Source: Phycomyces nitens (Eukaryota > Mucoromycota > Mucoromycetes > Mucorales > Phycomycetaceae). From it: a DNA stretch of 64,000 nt. The stretch is taken from assembly GCA_022702545.1 (NCBI GenBank), contig JAHRBC010000001.1, positions 124,001 to 188,000 of the forward strand, written 5' to 3'. The notes under the pieces are model-generated. The model saw only the letters and a program-made list of their open reading frames with translations. It did not search any database and was not told the DNA's origin. Positions 49,733-62,167 of this stretch are shown piece by piece. How positions within the stretch are numbered: the stretch's first letter is position 1; each line of letters begins with the position of its first letter. Both the position numbers and the translations under genes were made by a program.

Positions 49733-52083
49733 CTAGCTAATGGTTTCCGAGTGATTTTCCAATAAACCAAGGTATCTTTCGATGTAACGAGGCATGGCAA
49801 ATGGACCGCCTGCTACACAAAGACCCTGTAGCTCACACTTCATATTCATGTGCAGGATGGCACATTGCTCTTTTCTATTATAGATACTCAGGATTGGAAT
49901 GGCTTGAGATGGGTATACTTGCATAAATTCCTTGTAACTCTTTGAATTTCTCCCAAAAGTCTCGTCTGTCCATAATCCTTTGGGTGACCCAAAGAATTGC
50001 TCTCGCATACTAATTATGCATCTTGCCTTGTCTCTGTCTGCCTTTGTGAGTGGAAGGTAGGCAGATAAGGGGATCCCAAATCTGAAATTGCAGTAGACAA
50101 ATTTATGGTGAGGATCTAATACTAGCTATCTAACCTATCCAGACTTTCCTTTCTCTGTCTTTGCAACAAAGACCAAGCAATTGTATTTCTGGCACGGCCA
50201 AGTTTGCCGTATCAAACGCTTGACTCTAATAAAGATGAATAGATTTGCAGACGAGCATTATAATTATCATTTGCTCACCAAACTGCCCCATTTGTAGACC
50301 GAATAGATCTCTAGGCCATGAGGATCATTGTCCATTAGGGCAAGGATAGGGATATCTGGATAGTTTATCGAGATGTGCTTGACCATGTGTCTTGTAGAAA
50401 TGTCCTAAAAAAATAGAGATGATAAAGATTCAAGATATATCTAATAGACAGTACATACTGGATAACCACGGCCCTATATAATTTTGGGGTTTTAAAAAAA
50501 GACGATATCTAGTAGTTGGGACATGTAAATATCAAGACAAATTACCGTAATAAAGATGCAATGCTTGAGTAAAGAGTGTGTGCTGTTTACAGACACAAGG
50601 TCTCTAAATGTTGCCTAGTTGTACAGTTTGTTAAATGTTCTAAAGTTGAAAAAATGATAATACTTGCTTCTTTTTCCACAATAATGACAAACTTTGCAAT
50701 GAGTTCGACATTATTGACTTGACTAAAGTTGGGAACCAGACATCCCTAGAGACATTGGTTAAAAGAAGCATTCTGGCAATTGGCTGTTTGGTATTGCTTT
50801 ACTTGATGGTCTGTGTGCCCATCGCTCGACTTTTTTGAAGATTTACAGTTGATTCGTTTGCCACTCTTGAGAACAATGGTGATAGGGCCAGATACAAGCC
50901 CTTTGGACGAAGCAGTCTAGACACATTTTGTTTTTGGTAAGATTGGATCTACCAGAAGAAGAAGAAATAACACTAAAAAGCTATTCATACACTTGCAATA
51001 TGGAGACTGGCACGAGGAGTATTGAAATAAAAGCACAAGTTATCCACCATCTAGGTCTAGTTAGTTGTATCACATTTGATATCGTAGTTTGGATACTCAC
51101 CCTATCGACACAACTCTGACTGCCAAAGAGGGCAGCATCTCTGTAAAAGATGTCTCGCTTTGTAACCACAGTATCAGATGCAATAGCTGCATATATGATG
51201 TCTAAAAGGCGCAAATAGCGTGCTAATAAATGAACAATAGACAGTGTTATTTGTAATTGTTTGCATGCATCCCTAATCTAATCTTACCAACAGATCTAGA
51301 CTGTGTTTGTGTGGCCAGCCCAATCTTCTTGGTGCTACGAAAAGGCTTTTGTACCAAGTTACTGAGCTGGGACGATGAGCTCATTGTGTCTGTGGACTGA
51401 GTGTCTGTGGTTTGTATGGAGATGTCTTCATTCATTTCATCCAGAGACCTCTTTTTACTAGTTTTCCCACTAGAGAAATGTCTGATTATCATTGATGATC
51501 CGCAACTTTTGCTTGATCAACCTTGCCTGGCAAAACAAGGGATATGGATTGGATTTTCTTTGGCTAGACTCTCAAACACACTTGATATGATTTCCTCTAT
51601 TGCTGACATTAATGCCTCACTATCTAGATGGTTAGCAATTGCAAGGCTCATAGACAAGACACCTTACGCAGACAGAGGCACAGAACTCCTTTCATTTGAA
51701 GACCTGGTGGGCTGAGAAGAGAGTTTGGGGACAATTTGGGAGTCCAAGCGCTCTGGCTTGACATCACAGTCCAGATGGTCATACTGTGCATGATCCAGTA
51801 TAGGCAAAGAAACAGAAGCTGAGGATGGCTGGTAATAGTTAGGAGATGTGACCCAGCTGTTAAGGGACAAAGGGGCTTCTGTGGAATAATAATGCAGATC
51901 CTCAAATTCGGTGTCCCTATCAATACATTCTTGATCATGGCTTGTACAAATCACATTTGTGAAACTGTTGTAGAATGGATTATAAAGGAATTCTTGGCCC
52001 TGGTTTTGGGCTCTTGGGTTGCTGGGTTCCAGCCAAGGATAATAAAAGGGATCCATAAAGACAAGAAGTGGGCAACATGCCAT
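49733..52083 (-). CDS. SPO11: SPO11, meiotic DNA double-strand-break transesterase
   Basis: Spo11 cuts DNA to start meiotic recombination. Exons (minus): 52083-51668, 51619-51527, 51481-51288, 51222-51101, 51050-50991, 50916-50803, 50745-50668, 50614-50546, 50473-50459 (15 nt), 50404-50279, 50225-50135, then 50081-49733. The catalytic Tyr (about 261) is in TKRDIFYRDAALFGSQ. The Toprim metal residues are in VIIVEKEATF and LMDNDPHGLEIYSVYKWGS. Two introns start with GC. Problem: the joint 50135/50081 is off by one base, although both sides are clearly Spo11 (VPEIQLLGL and IPLSAYLPLTKADRDKA), and the last exon probably hides one or two more introns. Either a missed splice site, a sequence error or a frameshift explains this. 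The 386-bp upstream spacer carries an (ATT)n tract. Confidence 0.87.
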
Positions 52084-52469
52084 CTGGCTTGACGCGTGTG
52101 CCCTTTTTTTAATTTTCCAAGAAGACTTGCGTGTTGTATCGTGACTTTGGATGACGCAAAAGCAGTTTGCAAAAAAAAAAAAAACATATGCATGGCAATC
52201 CTATTGCCATTTCTCCAAAGTCTTTTTTTTGTCTTCTTCCGCGGAGATGGAGTGTACTACAATATAATAAACTTGTACCTGTCCAACATGGATCTCGAGT
52301 GTGCAGGTACACCCTTGATCGAGGTTAAATAAAGATGACGACAAAATAAGGGTAGTGTTTATTATTATTATTATTAATTGAGATGCAGAGAATGCCAAGT
52401 ATAGATGAAATAGGTGGGTATGAAATATGTTGGGAATGAAGGTAAGGTGTATATATATGTAGGTGATGT

Positions 52470-54129
52470 TTAGGAAACAATGCTTTTGATGGCATCCGTG
52501 AGGACAGCCTCGTCATAAACTGGCTCTCCACGAGACGACAGGGTGCCTTTGATGACAATGGGTTCGATTCCCAGTTTCTGGATTGCCTGGACATCGACAG
52601 GGATTGCAGAGTTGTGCAGATACACAAGATGTGTGATAAAAGAAGAGGGTGGGCTGGGATAAAACAAATGGTCTGGGAATGGTGGGTAGTGGTGAGAAGG
52701 CGATCCGGGCATAGAGCCAGATACAGTGTGTGACGAATATGACGATGGAGCAGTGCTGGTTGGGCTGCTGTTGTAGCTGCTGATGGTTGATCCTGCTCGC
52801 TGGAATGGAATGGCCCCGGGATGGGAATTGAAAGAATGGTGGTGTTGAGGTGGCGAGCGAGAATCGATGACATGAGCAGGCTCACTGTCGTACGACTGAT
52901 AGAATGCACGACGGGCATCGATGCGCTGGCTTTCATTGAGAGCAGCAGTAACGGTGGCGATGAAATCTAGGGCAGTGTAGCCTCCGGTTTCACGGTCATT
53001 GGTACCATTGAGGAGGAAGATCTTGTGTTTTAATGACTGGGACTGAGCAATGGTGTTTCCAACATTTCGGAGCACAAGACAGGGCACAATAGAGGTGTAG
53101 AGGGATCCAATAGCGTATACAAGAGTCTGTTTGAGTGAGAGATGGCTAATGGCTTTGGGGTTCGGGACAGGGTAGATTTCCTGGCCGTATTCATTGATGT
53201 AGTAGATGCGCTTGATGCGGGAAACGAGTTTTTCATCGGCGTGTTTTGAGAATACAAGGTTGGCATTCGGGGGTGAGGAGGCGTTCCAGGGAAAGTCGTT
53301 TTGGTCTGATGCGAGTTGTGAAAATGCGTCAATAGGGTTGGGACGGGTGCGTTTGGTGAGGTCTGAAGCCGAGACGGTAACCGAAGGATGTGAGATTTCG
53401 CACTGGCCGACCAGAATATCGCTGTTTTCCAATAAAGCAGCAATAGTTGCAGTGTGGTTGGTGTTGATGACAGGCACGACTGCAGTTGGTTCTGATACTC
53501 CTGTCAGGGCCGAGAATAAAAAGAGGGCAGCTTCAAGTGAGCCAAAAAAGAGACGGGCACCAGTCAAGAAGAAGTTGCCGATGCTACCGTTGCTAAAGTT
53601 GAATCGTTTGTGGGCCCGTTTGAGGATCTCAAAGTTGAAGCTGGTCAGGAAGCCTCGGATAGCCTCTCTCTTTTCGATTGGGATCTCCTTCCACAGACTA
53701 TAAATGGATGTGAGCTTATTGTTTCTGAAATCTGCGTTTCTTACATGTGATGGCCCTCAACAATTGCTGCCCATTCGTCCTTGACTTCGTGCTCTGATAC
53801 ATTGGACGGCAGACGATAGCTGAGCAATTCTCGGATGGCAGCTCTTTCGGTTGAATAGCCATTGGTGTCAAATACATCAATGAGCCGAGTAAGTCTTGAT
53901 CGCAAGTCTCCAATACTTGGACCACCCAACACACGCAGGAGTTCGCTCTATGAGGGTTTGGCTTTAATTGAGAGTGTCTAGGATGTGGTTTTTGACTTAC
54001 GGTTGAGCCGCCATTGTCAGATACGCCGAGGATATAGCAGACATTGTTATCGCTTATTTGGTGAAAGGCCTTTGCGATATTGTTACAGGCAGATCCACCT
54101 GAAAATACGACAAAAGATGGTTGAACCAT
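52470..54129 (-). CDS. CofD/YvcK (UPF0052) family protein
   Basis: Relatives include archaeal CofD (2-phospho-lactate transferase for F420) and bacterial YvcK, which binds UDP-sugars and regulates cell-wall metabolism. Fungal members have no firmly known function. Exons (minus): 54129-54001, 53947-53745, 53697-52470, giving 519 residues. Motifs: FVVFSGGSACNNIAKAF near the start, GVSDNGGSTSELLRVLGGPS and IGDLRSRL (nucleotide-sugar loop), NGSIGNFFLTGARLFFGS, VYAIGSLYTSIVPCLVL, and HKIFLLNGTNDRETGGYTA. A Ser/Pro/His-rich insert (about 380-450) precedes the last strand. Fungi do not generally make F420, so a CofD reaction is unlikely. A GATA-site cluster lies upstream. Confidence 0.87.
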
Positions 54130-54194
54130 TGCAAGTTAAAGAAAGGGAAAAAGGATTAGGGCGAAGTCGGAAATAGAGAGGGGATCCATTTATG

Positions 54195-54284
54195 TTATCA
54201 GAACCGATAAGGGACCGCTCGTGGGGGCCAATAGAAATCCAGAGCGATAAGACCCGACTGTTGCTTGAAGCGATAAACGATAAG
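54195..54284. promoter_or_regulatory. Cluster of GATA-factor-like sites upstream of the CofD-like gene
   Basis: CGATAA occurs at 54205-54210, 54245-54250, 54271-54276 and 54278-54283, and TTATC on the same strand at 54195-54199: five GATA cores in 90 bp, 65-155 bp before the start codon. Four share the extended word CGATAA, which is unusual for chance. The sequence is a C/G-richer patch than its surroundings. Confidence 0.5.
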
Positions 54285-57200
54285 ATTAATGTTCACCTGA
54301 TTTTAGCTTTCTATTTGTATGATTGTTATTTGAGTCTGTATTCATAAAGATCGACCTTTTGGAAACATTGAGAGGTGTATGAATGGCAATTTCAAAAGAG
54401 GCCAGAACAATGGGTAAGGCTTACACGTGTCGATGGACTAGGACCAACAAAGGATTATCAAATTATCTTTTTTGCTGTCAAAACGTATATACATATATTT
54501 GTGGGGTCTGCATTGCCATGACAATATATATATAAATATATCTATGATGGTTCAATTGCCAACACATGAATTGATTTATGGCATAACCTAATGACGCCAG
54601 TAATAAAGACCACACCGATCATTCTAGAGAGCACAGATCATTCGAATTTGATTAGACTCGAATACATCAGCTTATTACGGCTTAAACCATTTGAGAGCAC
54701 ACTAGAATTCTAAGCCCAGAAACCAAATTTATTGATATTTATCTTGCAGGCTCCATAAAGACCAAGATGCTAAAGATCTATTCTGAGCACAAATCATATA
54801 TAAATATCACCCGTGGTTGCACAGTATTAGCCCTTTATATATATAATTATATCTTGGCCATGAAAAGGTCCAACAAGGAGTGTATATAATTCCATTCGGT
54901 AAAGATGCCTAGCCATAGATTGGATCTCGACATGAATTGTGCAAGGATTTTCTTGTTTGACTAAAAAAAAGATATCTCGAGGGGTTTTTATTGGCTAATA
55001 ATGTCCAGCAACTATAAAATATAGCTGGTAATAAATTATACCGTGTATACACATATTTAACCCTGATTAGTCGTAAAATTATCAGCAATGTATCTGTGCA
55101 CGAGACTATATAGATGCTGTAGATTGCCAAGTGTCCCAATGTCCTTGACGTGGAGTATATATATAAAGGTGTGTCTGGCGGATTATCAAAAAAAAATATA
55201 AAAAAAAAGAATTTCAGTAGATCCCCGGTATAATTCTTCTTTTATATATATGCATATATATATAATATAATTAATGATCTGCCACAATCTATACACTTTG
55301 GTGTATATGCATTGTGAGCTTGTATCTCTGAATATTCTCAGAGCACATTATAGATCATGTCTCTTGGATGCAGTCTATATTCTATCTTTTTTTTTTTTGA
55401 AGCTCTCTATCAATCAATCATGACCTTTATACCAAAACAAGAGAATTTCAAACCATCATGACTTTATTCTCCGCTCTATTATATGTCGGCGACTAAATGA
55501 CACGTGAAATTCAAGATCAGTGCAGTTTTAAAGATTCTGTTGATCATCCATAGAATTTCAAATGATTGATAATAGTCTCATGTCTTTCTACACAAGAGAG
55601 CTGCTGGTCGGTATTGGTCCGCTAGCCCACAGCAACTTTCAATCTACACAATAAAATCACATATCCAGAGAATCCATGGATTCACAATAAAGGACCCTTT
55701 TTATGAATCAGGGCCAATGTACCCTTACTCTTTTACATGGTCCCAGCTGAATACCATTTTGCTTCAAAAAGACCAATTCACACAAAATTGGCATGATTCC
55801 TATTTATAACCATGATTCTTTTTTGGCAGTTGGTGATATATGTGCTATATTTTACCGCTTTTTACTTGTTCGCACAAACCCTAGGATGGCCAAGATGATC
55901 TCTTTGTGGCAGTTTTGGGTCGAATCAAAGCCACAAGTATACCTGTTCTTTGCTATTTAAGATTTGGTATACCCCATGCCCAGTCTTTTTTGCTAGATAC
56001 ATGGCAATGGTCCCAACCTTGTTATACTTGACATGTCTTGGAAAAAAGGTAATAGATACAACTAATTGGCCGTGTGCCTTGTGAATGACAGAATTTGCAG
56101 TTCTATTCTTTCCCGTTTGCGTCATTAAAGAGGTCTTTTTTTTTTGTATATATACTTTATGATGTGCCGTGATGCTTCATTTAGCACAATAATTAAACCC
56201 TTTATACTTGATCACTACTTATCACCGGGCATCATTTCCAAACCATCTAGACCATTCCACTCTATTCCAAACTTTCTATGAGATGTCTATATAAAAGCCT
56301 TTTACTATCACAGAGGCCATTTGAGGAAGAATTATATGTAATTCTGGCTTGTCAAAAGCAGGTCAGAAACGGTGGTTCTGCCTTTACTATCATGCGACTG
56401 TTTTATCAAGCTGCTCTATTGTTGTTCGTTTAATGCTATAACACTCAGTACTGCATATATTGTGGGAATATTTCTCACCAAAAATATATATTCTGTTATC
56501 ATGAGAATTGTATGACAGGCGTGCTTTCTTATGCAATGCGAGCCGTATGCACCGCAAAGCTTATCTACGCAATGAGTTTTAAAGGTATCCATTCAGAATT
56601 CCTACTACTGATGCAACCTATATATATATATATATAAATCTAGCCTTGCTAGTAAAATAGCTAGTGCACTTGACTGATGACCAGTATTAATATTTGTCCA
56701 TTACAGATCCTTTGTATTTAAACATGCAATACAAATAGAAAATCTGTCAATATTTCCACCTATCCATGTATCTTTACTGGCCTTTTTGTTTGTACGGAGC
56801 CCAGTTCTCGAAAATATACATGCTTGTAGGAATACCACTTGATATTGGCGTTGATGACCAAAGCCTTTGTATAGTCATTGCAAAAGATTGATGTGTGATC
56901 TAGTCTGTGACGAACATTCATGTTGGTTTGGTCAGATCCAGAGGAGGTTTATTGGTGCCGCTAATGTCACATTTGAATACTTTTTTTTGTTGCACACGCA
57001 CAAGGTTTGCAACATTAGCCAAAACAGTATAAATGTTTTAAAGGCGCAAATTTAAAGGAAGTTGATGTATATAAAACGGATTTGTTATTGATTTAAGCAT
57101 GGTCTACCCAACAAGAATAAAAATAAAATTAATATGATGGTTGACCTTTTAATACTTGTATCGCTCTTGACCAGAAACCATGGAAACCACCGACTTTTTT

Positions 57201-58595
57201 TTATTTTATTTTAAAGCACATGTATATAATGAAACATGCTAGCTGTAAATGTACATCTTGGTACTGGGTAAGAACAAGCATATAAAACATATCAAAAGAG
57301 CTCTCTGGTCTTGATTGACCAATACATAATCAACGCCATTTTTGATTAATAATCGAAACGCCATATTTACTGGAAAAATACCAGATTAGATTTTTTTAAA
57401 GGTAACCTTGTGAAATTATATGAACACCCAGTCTTGTGTTTATTATAGAGTTTGTTAATAAGATAAGAAAGATTGTTCTTAATATTCCTACCTTGGCTGT
57501 TCGACGGGTTGAAGCAGAAGAGTTTTTAGACCTAGTCCTCTAAATATATATGTCACACACTGTTGATTTGAATCCAATAAACAATACAAAAAAATGTTCT
57601 TAATATTCCTAGTTATTTGCTTGTCTAGTTGATATAATCCCTTGAGTTTTTTCAGCCACGATATTCCATCTGGTCCCGTCGAGTAAATCGTGGCTCATGC
57701 TCTTGTAAAAGCTGTAAAAAAAAATGTCCAGTCTCATCCTTTATTTTATTTTAAAAGAAAAATTTCCCACATTTATATTTGTGACCCATTACTTGGAACA
57801 ATATACAGCCACATCAACGTACATTTTCCAAGTCTATAGATTAGTTATTCCTAAAACTTGAAAGTGTAAAGATAACAACCAATTTGTGATCTATATTTCT
57901 CATCTAATTGTTGTTGGTCTTTAAGTGTCTCCAAACCACGTTATTATGGCTTGTTATTCCTCAATTGATCTTGTAAAAGAGATAGAAATGTATGTAATAA
58001 CCAAGGAACTTGAGTTTGAAAGAAAATATTAGTTTAGTTTAGCTTAGGCAACCAGGATATGACAGAGATTTTGAGCTTGAGATAGTCTTTATTGATAGAA
58101 TGACAAGACATTCATACGAGTGACAATAGACAGAGAAGTCAATCGTCTTTTGTAGCCTACGCAAGCCTATGTATTCCACCTCAACAAATAGAAGATGAAA
58201 CAAATTCAAATGAGTTTTTCTTGTATTTTTCAAACAGGATCGGATGCAAACAACGGGGTAGATGTAAACAAGAGGAGTATATCAGAGCAAGATTGTGATT
58301 ATTAGGGGAAGAACGGAGCATTACTCTTGGCCACACAGCAGATACTTATTTTATTTTTGGTTATCATACTTGCATGGAAACGGGGCTATTGATTATTTGT
58401 ATCAGTAAAGAAATATTGCTTGCTCTATTCTAGTGAAAAGAAAAGAAAAAGAGGCCTTTTTTTCATGATTATCAATAAAAGCCTAGAATGATCTTTGGAA
58501 TCCAAGTGCGGTTGTAAGACGATCCATGGCCATATCCTAATACATGACTGGCACCAGAAATGCCCAAATTATTGGTTAGACTCAAGTCAATTCGA

Positions 58596-58625
58596 TTCAA
58601 TTCAATTCAATTCAATTCAATTCAA
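58596..58625. repeat. (TTCAA)n microsatellite
   Basis: Six perfect tandem TTCAA units preceded by two imperfect ones. Confidence 0.85.
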
Positions 58626-59149
58626 TGGATCAGAATATCAAATAATACAAATCAATGCATATTGTCTCTAGTCGCTTGAAAGATCAATCTTTAAGACTAT
58701 TAATGACTAATACATCTCTCTTGGTGATATAAAAAAAACTTTTTATGACAGTTATAATTTATCAACTGTTAAACACCGACCAATAGAAAAATAAAACAAA
58801 AGTCTCTTTGTGTTACAAAATACCATTCTTATCCGGTTACCGACATTTCTTTTCGACAGTAAAACAGGGTCATATATATTTAATAACAATAATAATAATA
58901 ATAACCTGCAACAAGAATATATATATATATATATTCCAGTTGGTTATTAATAGCTCTCAACAGATATATTCTGCCCTTTCCAACCACGAATCCAAAAACT
59001 TTGTACCGTTTTATATATGTATTTTAGAACTGGTTACTGGATTAAGATAAAGTTTACATTATGTGACTTTGGTTTTTCAATTGTGGATTTAACAGCACTC
59101 ATTTTTCAACATTCGTTTGCACTTTCAATATCTCCCACTCTTTACCATA

Positions 59150-60786
59150 ATGTCTGATATTTCCATTTCGAATCCAATTGAGAGTCTTCTTGGCGTCCTC
59201 AATAATATATCACCAAGAGCTGTATCAATGCTCCAGTCTGCAACCCGTACTGAGCTCATTTTATATGGTGGCACGGCCTTTTATACTGTCTACAACCTTG
59301 TTCAGTACATAAAAAACAAACCCGAAAAATATAACAAGCCCCCACGCGTGCCATTCTCCCTGCCATTGTTTGGCCATTCATTGTACCTCTTCTGGGATAG
59401 CCACCGGTTTATTGACTGGTGCATTGCTAAATACGGAGAAGTCTATGAGCTCAGTATCATGGGCAAAATCGTAACAGTCGCCAGCGGAAATTCAGGTCAA
59501 GAAGCCCTCAAGGCCGAAAGCAGCTTTTTGTCTCTCGAAGAAGGCATCATAAAAGGTAACCTATGCCATCCTGTCATTTGGTCGTACAGAACAACAAGTA
59601 ACATTGGACCCTCGTAGATATCCTCTATCTCCAGTACGCAATTGATACTACCACATTTGAAATTGGTTTCCATGTCAACCCTATCGTTGCCAAGGCTATT
59701 GTTGCATCAAACAAGGTGCCCAGACACACCCAGAGAATCCTAAAGGGAATGAGCGATGGGTTCAAGAACCATTTTCCAGCACAGGATACTTTTGTGATCG
59801 ACAACCCCAACTACGTGTTCCAGCGCATAATCGCACACATGAGTGTACCTACCTTAATTGGTGAAGAAGTCGGTACCAACCAAATTGTTATTGAATCATT
59901 TGCTGCGTTTACGGCCGACATTACTGGCAATATTCCCATATTCATGGCTGTTCCAGAGTTTTTACATCGCTTCATTTTACCCTATCTGCAGACCATTACT
60001 AAGCACAGGCTTATAATGAGCCAAGAAATCACACCTGTTGTCGAAGCTCGTATCCAGGCCAAGCTTGATTCTGAAGCCAAGGGAGAAAAATATGAGGCCA
60101 GGGACGATTTCTTGCAAGGTTTGCTAGAGTTTGTCAAACCTGATGGTACACATTACACACCAGATGAGGTTGCCCAAGCCACGCTCCTAATCGCATTCGC
60201 ATCTGTGCACACTACTACGGTTAACCTTGCCTATTGTCTCAACTGGATCACTTCTCGCCCTGATATCAAACAAAAGCTACTTGAAGAGATCGAGTCTGTT
60301 GTGGGCAAAGACATTGATACCGAATTGACTTTTGAGCATCTCGAAAAGATGTATTATCTTGACAAGGTCCTTCGCGAGTCCATTCGCCAGGGCACTGATG
60401 TCCTGGCTGCTGGCAGAAAGTGCTTAAAGCCATTCACCTTTTCCAATGGTTATCAAGTACCCGTAGGTCATGTAGTAGAGGCCACCAATCGCCAGATAAA
60501 CATGGGTATCAGTACAAACCGTGTGGACATTCAAGACATGGATCCTCTCGAGTCTGGCAGCCGTCCTTCCACCAGTGCTAGTCGTGATTATGTAACATTT
60601 GGACTGGGTAAACACCTGTGCCCTGGCCGATTCTTTGCTGTCCTGGAGATCAAACTGACAATTGTACAGATTATGCGCCAGTACGATATCACATACACAA
60701 CCAAAAAACCCACTCATCCCATCAAGTTGATTGGTGGTTTCATGGCAATCAACGCCAATTCTCCAATCAGGTTCACCAAACGCTAG
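59150..60786 (+). CDS. Cytochrome P450
   Basis: A heme-thiolate monooxygenase, membrane-anchored; substrate unknown. Exons (plus): 59150-59555 and 59618-60786, giving 524 residues. An N-terminal hydrophobic anchor (ELILYGGTAFYTVYNLVQYI) precedes the hinge PPRVPFSLPLFGHS. The I-helix reads IAFASVHTTTVNL (Thr at about 334), with Ala-Ser-Val-His in place of the usual (A/G)GX(D/E). The K-helix ExxR is ESIR (about 389). The heme loop is FGLGKHLCPGRFFA with Cys about 470. It is not a CYP51 or another fungal P450 I can name. The start at 59150 follows a good context (ACCATAATG). Confidence 0.9.
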
Positions 60787-60905
60787 GTTTCCTAGACTAT
60801 TTATTATATATTCACCTTTTTACATTGATATCATCGTTTAATGCTATATCGCAATCCCACAAACAATAAAATACTTGTAATCCACAATCATGGCCTACTA
60901 AGCAC

Positions 60906-61746
60906 CTAATCTTCACCCACAGGCACCTCTTCTTCGAGGTAACGGACCAGCTTGACACGGATCTCGGTCTGATCGTCCCCACGCAGCACGTCGCTCACAA
61001 AATGAGTCTCGACTTGCATTTGAACCTATTTGATTTTTTATTTTTCGAGCGGTCAATTGCTTTGTATTGTCAAGCACTATACATACCATCTCCAGAGCAC
61101 CACGGATGATACCACAATAAATGTTTGAGTACCACAGACCACCTTCCATAGCCTCATCTGGCAGCTCTACAAACTCTCCCAGCGGGTTCTCATCAAATAC
61201 AAGAGAAAATTCCTTAAAGTCGCTTGTCCAGTTTGTCACGACTGGAGTGATGTTCAGGAACATCTTGAATCCCACCTTTTTTTTTTGTACAGACATTTGT
61301 AAACACGAGTTGCCAGATCCACACCATACTCTACCTTTGAGACAGCCTCGGCAGTATCTCTAAACTCGGAGCAGCGACCGATGCCAGATCTTGCCAAGAA
61401 ATCCTCGATAACGCGTTGGCCAATGTTGTAACCCCTGCAAGGAAACCACAAAACAACCAAGTCAATGCTTGTTCGTCTTACAAAGAGAAATAATGGTCCG
61501 AGGCATTTTCTCAGTGGTACCTTACATCTTCTCAAGTTGTTTATTGACCTCATTGTAATCTTCATAGTCCTTGACCAGTTGAACAACCATTGACCCATAG
61601 GTCAAGGTAAAGAGCTCTGCATTCTGTACATGAGGTCAAGATGGGCTGGGAAATCTCTCATGATTACTTACAATCTTCTCGACCTTGTTCTTCCATACAT
61701 CTTCGCCAAGGCTCTTGTACTGTTTTGCGTTGGGATTAACTGCCAT
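60906..61746 (-). CDS. BET3: TRAPP complex subunit 3 (Bet3)
   Basis: Core subunit of the TRAPP complexes that tether vesicles and activate Rab1/Ypt1 between ER and Golgi. Exons (minus): 61746-61672, 61623-61526, 61434-61335, 61275-61087, 61025-60906, giving 193 residues, the normal length. Motifs: [87 protein letters not shown]. The Cys that is palmitoylated in relatives is not at the usual TYG position (GSMVVQ here); Cys occurs in GRCSEF. It converges with the P450 gene and is divergent from the carboxypeptidase. Confidence 0.95.
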
Positions 61747-62167
61747 TATAGAATAGATGTAATGAACAAGTATACAACTTTCTTTCTTTTAAAAAAAAGA
61801 ATATCTTGCTTTGGGTTCAAAAGCTTCAAATCCTCCCATCAGGTCCCGACTTGTGTGACTTGGACTCTGCCGAAATCCATTCATTTCCAAGTCTATCTGT
61901 GTGGTTTATAAGGCTGGCTGAATACCACCTTGTCGTATTGGGACTATGCACAAGGCAGCCATGAGATACCAAGGCTCTGTTGGTTGGGGAATAGACTCGG
62001 CTATTTCTTTGGTGGTCCATTTGCTTTACACCCAGTATGCAAAATGTTGAGCATATCAAGTGTTTGTTTGTTGGAGTAGTCTGATGGTTTTTTCTTTTTG
62101 GATCAAAACCTAGTGGATCTCCAATATGCCATTTATCTCTTCTTTACATTATCAGCAATAGATACCA
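61747..62167. promoter_or_regulatory. Divergent promoter region of BET3 and the carboxypeptidase
   Basis: 421 bp between the two starts. No clear TATA box on either side and no recognised factor site. Confidence 0.4.

Larger units (their letters stand above)
54130..59149. other. 5 kb AT-rich gene desert
   Basis: Apart from the GATA-site cluster at its left end, several (TA)n tracts and a (TTCAA)n repeat, I see no gene. Frames of 60-80 codons (for example minus strand 55925-56125) have no homology or splice partners I could recognise. Confidence 0.55.

Noticed and set aside
52555..52585. tRNA B-box-like GGGTTCGATTCCC on the plus strand
   Set aside because: It lies inside the coding exon of the CofD-like gene, and no matching A box or cloverleaf surrounds it.
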